From: QVMG01 sp032073245
Lineage (GTDB): Bacteria > Bacteroidota > Bacteroidia > Bacteroidales > Tannerellaceae
DNA: 64,000 nucleotides
Direction of reading: 5' to 3'
Assembly (NCBI GenBank): GCA_032073245.1
Contig: DAMANX010000019.1
Span: 1 to 64,000 of the forward strand
Shown here: positions 59,476 through 64,000 of the stretch, one piece after another
Position numbering within the stretch: the first letter of the stretch is position 1
Layout of the letters: every line of letters starts with the position of its first letter
The notes under the pieces: model-generated
What the model saw: only the letters and a program-made list of their open reading frames with translations
Databases searched by the model: none
What the model was told of the DNA's origin: nothing
Position numbers and translations under genes: made by a program

Positions 59476-61641
59476 ATGAAAATCATTAATCTGTCCTCTC
59501 TCGTATTGCTTTTGTTTTGTTTATTAATACCACGGGAACTTTGTGCTGCAAATTCCGACATTGAACTACTTCGAAAGCAATTTACAGAAGAACTATTGGA
59601 TGCACCAGTAAATGCTTCTCAAGTAAAAGACTTAATCAGTACACTTCAGAAAGATGGTACATGGCCTGGTATTAACTATGAAGATACTACCCGAACAGGC
59701 TTTCAACACACACGACACCTGTCTAACCTTATACAGATGAGCCGGGCATATAAAAAAGAGGGTTCGCCTCTTAAAGTAAATGCTGAATTAAAATCCGCTT
59801 TTGATAGAGCTCTTGAATTCTGGTTGGATAATGACTTTATCTGTGAAAATTGGTGGAACAATGAGATTGGAACACCCAACAATCTAACGGCCGTTCTTCT
59901 GATAATGGATGAAGACCTGAGTCCGGATCAGGTAAAACGTTTATCTGCAATTACAGGACGTGCACATATCAATGCCTGGGGTGCACGGCAGAGTGGAGAT
60001 AGGATAAAGATTGCAGGTATACAAGCAAAGAATGCTCTTTTTAAGAGAGATGCTGCTCTCTTTAATGAACTGATAAAAGTTATTGAGGGAGAGATTCGTT
60101 TTGTACCCGATAACCAACGTGGATTACAACAAGATTATAGTTTTCATCATCGGGATGATCGAGTGAATAATACGCTGACTTATGGACTGGACTATGCTAA
60201 TGCGTTTGCAGAGTGGGCAGCACAGGTGAATCCTACCAGCTATCGATTTTCCGAAGAATCTCTTCATTTACTTATTGACTATTACCTGGATGGCATTTGC
60301 CGTATGATGGCGTTTGGTAAGTTTCATGATCCGGGAGCAAACAATCGTGAGATATCACGCCCGGGAAAGAGAGGAAATGCAAGTACAATTATCCCCGAAC
60401 GCCTTTTACAAGCCTCTGCCTACCGCCGGGCTGAATTGGAAAAGATAATTTCCATCCGTAAAGAAGAAACTTTACCTGATTCTTCTTTTGACACTTTCTT
60501 CTGGCAATCGGAGCATTATGTTCATCAAAGACCAGGTTATTATACTTCTGTGCGAATGTTCTCTACCCGAAACAGAAATATGGAAGAGCCATATAACGGT
60601 GAAGGCATTCTGAATCATTACAGAGGCGACGGAACCAGCTATCTCTCCCGCAATGGACAGGAATACTATTCTATTACTCCCGTTTACGACTGGCAAATGA
60701 TTCCGGGAGCTACTATAATGCAAAAACCAGTGTTGCCATCAGAAAATCAGATTCAGAAAAAAGGAGCCATGGATTTTGTGGGTGCCGTTACCAATGGATT
60801 ATATGGAGCTGTCGGGTTTGATTTCATTAGCCCACATAATCCATTAAAAGCACGTAAGGCGTGGTTCTTCTTCGATAATGAATATGTATGTCTGGGGGCA
60901 GGAATCCAATCGGAAACATCCGATCCGGTGTTTACAACAATTGAACAAGCATTATTAGAGGGCGACGTGATATTTTCCGACAAAGCCGGAAAACAACAGG
61001 ACCTTACACTGGGACAACATTTTTTAGAAACGCCCCGATGGATATACCATAATGGGAATGGTTATCTTTTCCCGCAATCAATGTCCGTTGCAGTCTCCAA
61101 TCAATCCCAGACAGGTAGCTGGTTTAAGATAAACAGGCAAACGACTACTCCTAAAGATGAAATAAAAGAAAATGTCTTTAAGCTTTGGATAGATCATGGT
61201 GCACTGGTTAATAATGGAAATTATGAATATATTGTAATACCCAACACAGAGCCAGATAAAATGGAAGAAGCGACCCTTAATTCTCCGGTAATGATTATAG
61301 AGAATAATCCGGACAAGCAAATTGTATATCATCCCGGATTGCAAATCGCTCAAATGATCTTCTATAAAAAAGGAATAGTAGAGTTGCCAGGTGGTTTACA
61401 TTTTGAAATGGTTAATCCAGGTATTGTGATGTTACGAATGGATAAAGGGCAGATCAGGGAAATATCAATCTCCGATCCCTCTCGAAAGTTAGAAAAGATT
61501 GATCTGATTGTTAACCGCAAGATTGAATTTTTAAAAGCTGGAACTATTCTGCAATGGAATCAAGATAAAGGGATGACTACTATCTCAATTGATCTGCCAC
61601 AAGGATATTATACCGGTCAATCTGTAGTTATTCCCCTTTAA
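59476..61641 (+). CDS. Polysaccharide lyase family 8 (chondroitin/hyaluronan/xanthan lyase-like)
   Basis: A 721-aa secreted enzyme: signal peptide (about 1-24), an (alpha/alpha) toroid with ENWWNNEIGTPNNL (about 135-148), catalytic His224/His225 in YSFHHRDD and Tyr236 in TYGLDYANAF, an Arg-rich EISRPGKRGN, then the beta-sandwich domain with EPYNGEGILNHYRGDGTSYL and DWQMIPGAT. PL8 enzymes cleave beside uronic acids in chondroitin, hyaluronan or xanthan by beta-elimination. The specific substrate cannot be decided. It is divergent from GH2 and 18 bp before GH92, with which it forms an operon. Confidence 0.9.
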   Translation: MKIINLSSLVLLLFCLLIPRELCAANSDIELLRKQFTEELLDAPVNASQVKDLISTLQKDGTWPGINYEDTTRTGFQHTRHLSNLIQMSRAYKKEGSPLKVNAELKSAFDRALEFWLDNDFICENWWNNEIGTPNNLTAVLLIMDEDLSPDQVKRLSAITGRAHINAWGARQSGDRIKIAGIQAKNALFKRDAALFNELIKVIEGEIRFVPDNQRGLQQDYSFHHRDDRVNNTLTYGLDYANAFAEWAAQVNPTSYRFSEESLHLLIDYYLDGICRMMAFGKFHDPGANNREISRPGKRGNASTIIPERLLQASAYRRAELEKIISIRKEETLPDSSFDTFFWQSEHYVHQRPGYYTSVRMFSTRNRNMEEPYNGEGILNHYRGDGTSYLSRNGQEYYSITPVYDWQMIPGATIMQKPVLPSENQIQKKGAMDFVGAVTNGLYGAVGFDFISPHNPLKARKAWFFFDNEYVCLGAGIQSETSDPVFTTIEQALLEGDVIFSDKAGKQQDLTLGQHFLETPRWIYHNGNGYLFPQSMSVAVSNQSQTGSWFKINRQTTTPKDEIKENVFKLWIDHGALVNNGNYEYIVIPNTEPDKMEEATLNSPVMIIENNPDKQIVYHPGLQIAQMIFYKKGIVELPGGLHFEMVNPGIVMLRMDKGQIREISISDPSRKLEKIDLIVNRKIEFLKAGTILQWNQDKGMTTISIDLPQGYYTGQSVVIPL

Positions 61642-61659
61642 ACAATTTAATATTCATAT

Positions 61660-63900
61660 ATGAGAACAAAGAAATTATCATTGTTGCTATTTGTTTCTGT
61701 CATCCTTTTCTCTGCCTGTGAAAAGAACGAAGAAAAGACAGATACTTTAGCTAATCTTACACAGCATGTTGATCCTTATATAGGCACCGGAGATCATGGC
61801 CATGTATTTATGGGAGCGAATGTTCCTTTTGGATTAGTACAACTGGGGCCTTCCAATATTCCTCAAACCTGGGACTGGACATCGGGTTATCATATTTCGG
61901 ATTCCACCATTATCGGATTCAGCCACATGCACCTTAACGGAACAGGTATAGGTGATTTAGGAGATATCAATTTAATGCCGGCAATCGGGGAAGTAAGATT
62001 AGCCCGGGGAAATGTGGATGATCCGGAATCTGGCATATATTCTCTCTTTAACCGGAATACGGAAATATCAAAAGCTGGTTATTATGCAGTACATCTTGAT
62101 CGTTACAATGTGGATGTAGAGCTAACCGCTACTAAACGTGTTGGGTTCCATAAATATACATTCCCAGCATCAGAAGAAGCAAAAGTTATTATCGACCTTG
62201 AAAACGGCCAATGCTGGGATACTCCAATAGAAGGATTTATCACGCAGGAAAGCAGTACGGTTATTTCAGGTTACCGTTATTCCAAAGGATGGGCCAATGA
62301 TCAGCGGGTATTCTTCACTGCCGTGTTTTCTAAACCAATGAAAGGTTTTACTGTATCCGAATCAGTAAACCCACAAACAGGAATAGAATTAAAAGGCAAA
62401 AGAGTGTATGGCCAGGCTTTATTTGACATGGATAATCAGGAAGAGTTATATATAAAAGTAGCTCTATCACCTGTAAGTATCGCCAATGCTAAATTGAATA
62501 TGCAGGCCGAACTTCCCGAATGGGATTTTATACAAACAGTTGTCGACGCAGATAAAGCCTGGAACGAAGAACTGAATAAGATTCACATTGAAACCAATGA
62601 TGAACATGTTAAGCGTACGTTCTATACTGCACTTTATCATACAATGATTGCTCCTTCTGAGTTTTGCGATGTGAATAAGGATTACTACGGATCGGATCAC
62701 CAAATGCATACCAACGCTGATTTTACCAATTATACTACTTTCTCTTTATGGGATACATACAGGGCAGCACATCCTCTCATGACTATTATTCACCCTGAAA
62801 AGATGAGCGATATTATACGTACAATGTTGATCATTTATAAAGAACAGGGAAAACTTCCTGTATGGCATTTGATGGGTTGTGAAACTGATTGCATGGTAGG
62901 TAATCCGAGCATATCCGTTGTAGCCGACGCTGTAATGAAAGGATTTGACGGCTTCGACAAAGACCTGGCTTTTGAAGCGATGAAAACATCAGCAATGCTT
63001 GATGAACGGGGATTGAACTATTATAAGGAATATGGATACATACCTTATGACAAAGAATCAGAAGCTCTTTCCAAAGCTATGGAATATGCCATTGCTGACT
63101 GGGCGCTGGCACAGGTAGCTTGGGAAATGGGAAAGACGGACGATTATAATTATTTCATGGAAAGAAGTAAAGTTTATAAATATTATTTCGATTCATCCAT
63201 TGGTTTTGTACGCGGACTTTCATCGGACGGGCATTTTCGTCCTAATTTCAATGCGTTTGAATCAGTACACCGTGAAAACGACTATGTAGAAGGTAATGCA
63301 TGGCAATATACCTGGCTCGTTCCACACGACATAGCAGGATTAGTAGATGCCTTCGGAAGCAGGGAGCGATTTATTGAAAAGCTCGATTCGTTGTTTATTG
63401 CAGAAGGTTCTTTAGGTGAGCATGCTTCTCCTGACATCAGCGGACTAATCGGACAGTATGCACACGGCAATGAGCCAAGCCATCATGTTCTTTATATGTA
63501 TCCTTTTGTTGACCAACCTTGGAAAACAGCAGATCGTGTACGGGAAGTATTAGAAGTCATGTACAATGATCAACCCGCCGGACTATCCGGCAATGAAGAT
63601 GTCGGCCAGATGTCGGCCTGGTATATCCTTTCATCCCTCGGTTTCTATCAGGTAGAACCGGCCGGAGGAAAGTATGTCTTTGGTAGTCCCCTTCTGGATA
63701 AAGCAGATATTGATGTTGGAAATGGCAAAACATTTTCTATCATTGCCCACAACAACAGTGCAATAAATAAATACATACAAAGCATCCAGCTAAACGGACA
63801 ACCTTATAAGAAGTACTATATAGAGTTTAAGGATATAGCTGCAGGCGGCAGATTGGATTTCATGATGGGGAACACTCCCACTAATTATACTTCAAATTGA
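61660..63900 (+). CDS. GH92 alpha-mannosidase lipoprotein
   Basis: A 746-aa lipoprotein (lipobox LFSAC) with the whole GH92 pattern: LTQHVDPYIGTGDHGHVFMGANVPFG near the N-terminus (61755-61840), GFSHMHLNGTG, FSLWDTYRAAHPL, WHLMGCETDCMVGNP and the calcium/catalytic region GNEDVGQMSAWYILSSLGFYQV. GH92 enzymes are calcium-dependent exo-alpha-mannosidases, mostly alpha-1,2. Mannose is not part of glycosaminoglycan chains, so its presence beside PL8 and GH88 hints at a mannose-containing acidic glycan or at N-glycan trimming. The gene directly follows PL8. Confidence 0.93.
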   Translation: MRTKKLSLLLFVSVILFSACEKNEEKTDTLANLTQHVDPYIGTGDHGHVFMGANVPFGLVQLGPSNIPQTWDWTSGYHISDSTIIGFSHMHLNGTGIGDLGDINLMPAIGEVRLARGNVDDPESGIYSLFNRNTEISKAGYYAVHLDRYNVDVELTATKRVGFHKYTFPASEEAKVIIDLENGQCWDTPIEGFITQESSTVISGYRYSKGWANDQRVFFTAVFSKPMKGFTVSESVNPQTGIELKGKRVYGQALFDMDNQEELYIKVALSPVSIANAKLNMQAELPEWDFIQTVVDADKAWNEELNKIHIETNDEHVKRTFYTALYHTMIAPSEFCDVNKDYYGSDHQMHTNADFTNYTTFSLWDTYRAAHPLMTIIHPEKMSDIIRTMLIIYKEQGKLPVWHLMGCETDCMVGNPSISVVADAVMKGFDGFDKDLAFEAMKTSAMLDERGLNYYKEYGYIPYDKESEALSKAMEYAIADWALAQVAWEMGKTDDYNYFMERSKVYKYYFDSSIGFVRGLSSDGHFRPNFNAFESVHRENDYVEGNAWQYTWLVPHDIAGLVDAFGSRERFIEKLDSLFIAEGSLGEHASPDISGLIGQYAHGNEPSHHVLYMYPFVDQPWKTADRVREVLEVMYNDQPAGLSGNEDVGQMSAWYILSSLGFYQVEPAGGKYVFGSPLLDKADIDVGNGKTFSIIAHNNSAINKYIQSIQLNGQPYKKYYIEFKDIAAGGRLDFMMGNTPTNYTSN

Positions 63901-63927
63901 GAAGATAATCGCAACCTTTTTTTAGTT

Positions 63928-64000
63928 ATGAGAATTTATTCTCACCTGCATGAGAAACTTTTCTCACCTGGGTGAGAATAAATTCTCATGCAGATGAAAC
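63928..64000. repeat. 22-bp dyad array running off the window end
   Basis: Three 18-bp palindromes containing TGAGAA-N4-TTCTCA start at 63928, 63950 and 63972, with 4-nt spacers CTGC, CTGG and GCAG. A fourth partial unit begins at 63994, giving an exact 22-bp period. The geometry (18 + 4) equals that of the 28605-28688 array although the sequences differ. The array begins 27 bp after the GH92 stop and continues beyond the window. Confidence 0.8.

Overview
The window is a stretch of a Bacteroidales chromosome, most like Parabacteroides or Bacteroides. The signs are two SusC/SusD pairs, Bacteroidetes-type promoters (a TAnnTTTG box in place of a -10 box), a VapE/VirE plus HU-like gene pair, and an rpmH - PASTA protein - RluD - Ddl - acyltransferase housekeeping run. 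No rRNA, tRNA or CRISPR array was found. No gene is cut by the window edges.

Region 1 (1-12.6 kb) is mostly core metabolism: a TonB-dependent outer membrane protein, nicotinate phosphoribosyltransferase, a small outer membrane barrel, a sirtuin, ribosomal protein L34 (50 aa), a PASTA membrane protein, an RluD-like pseudouridine synthase, D-Ala-D-Ala ligase, an acyltransferase, and an ornithine aminotransferase/arginase pair.

Region 2 (12.67-26.29 kb) is one tightly packed ten-gene plus-strand operon. It starts with a complete Liv-type ABC importer (two permeases, two ATPases, a binding lipoprotein). It continues into five genes unusual for a transporter: a 1131-aa histidine-kinase-like protein, a 291-aa unknown, a 677-aa protein with an embedded receiver-like domain, an 884-aa polytopic membrane protein with an N-terminal cysteine cluster, and a small two-helix membrane protein. 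From about 15.9 kb the DNA is visibly richer in A and T.

Region 3 (26.29-29.87 kb) is a VapE-like P-loop protein plus HU-like protein module wrapped in repeats: a four-unit 22-bp dyad array, TGAAGGGTT-type repeats on both flanks, and a 174-bp multi-hairpin element that also occurs at 3.0 kb.

Region 4 (29.87-39.84 kb) is a five-gene operon: a membrane-anchored VWA protein, a large tubulin/FtsZ-like GTPase, a membrane protein of unknown family, a membrane-bound transglutaminase-like protein and a membrane-anchored HExxH metalloprotease. It looks like an envelope or membrane-remodelling machine and is the best candidate for a poorly described system.

Region 5 (39.9-64 kb) is a polysaccharide utilization locus. 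It has two SusC/SusD pairs, two near-identical GH88 unsaturated-uronyl hydrolases, a heparinase II/III-like lyase, a Ser-type sulfatase, a GH2, a PL8 lyase and a GH92 mannosidase. Three minus-strand promoters share one architecture: two GTCC half-sites exactly 22 bp apart, then 32 bp, then TAnnTTTG. This implies one regulator, probably a hybrid two-component AraC-type protein encoded outside the window. Both SusC leaders carry 15-bp inverted repeats of the type that flanks invertible promoters in B. fragilis. A tiny leader ORF precedes both the heparinase-like gene and the GH2 gene. The substrate is probably an acidic, uronate-containing and perhaps sulfated glycan. GAG-like and xanthan-side-chain-like options both remain open.
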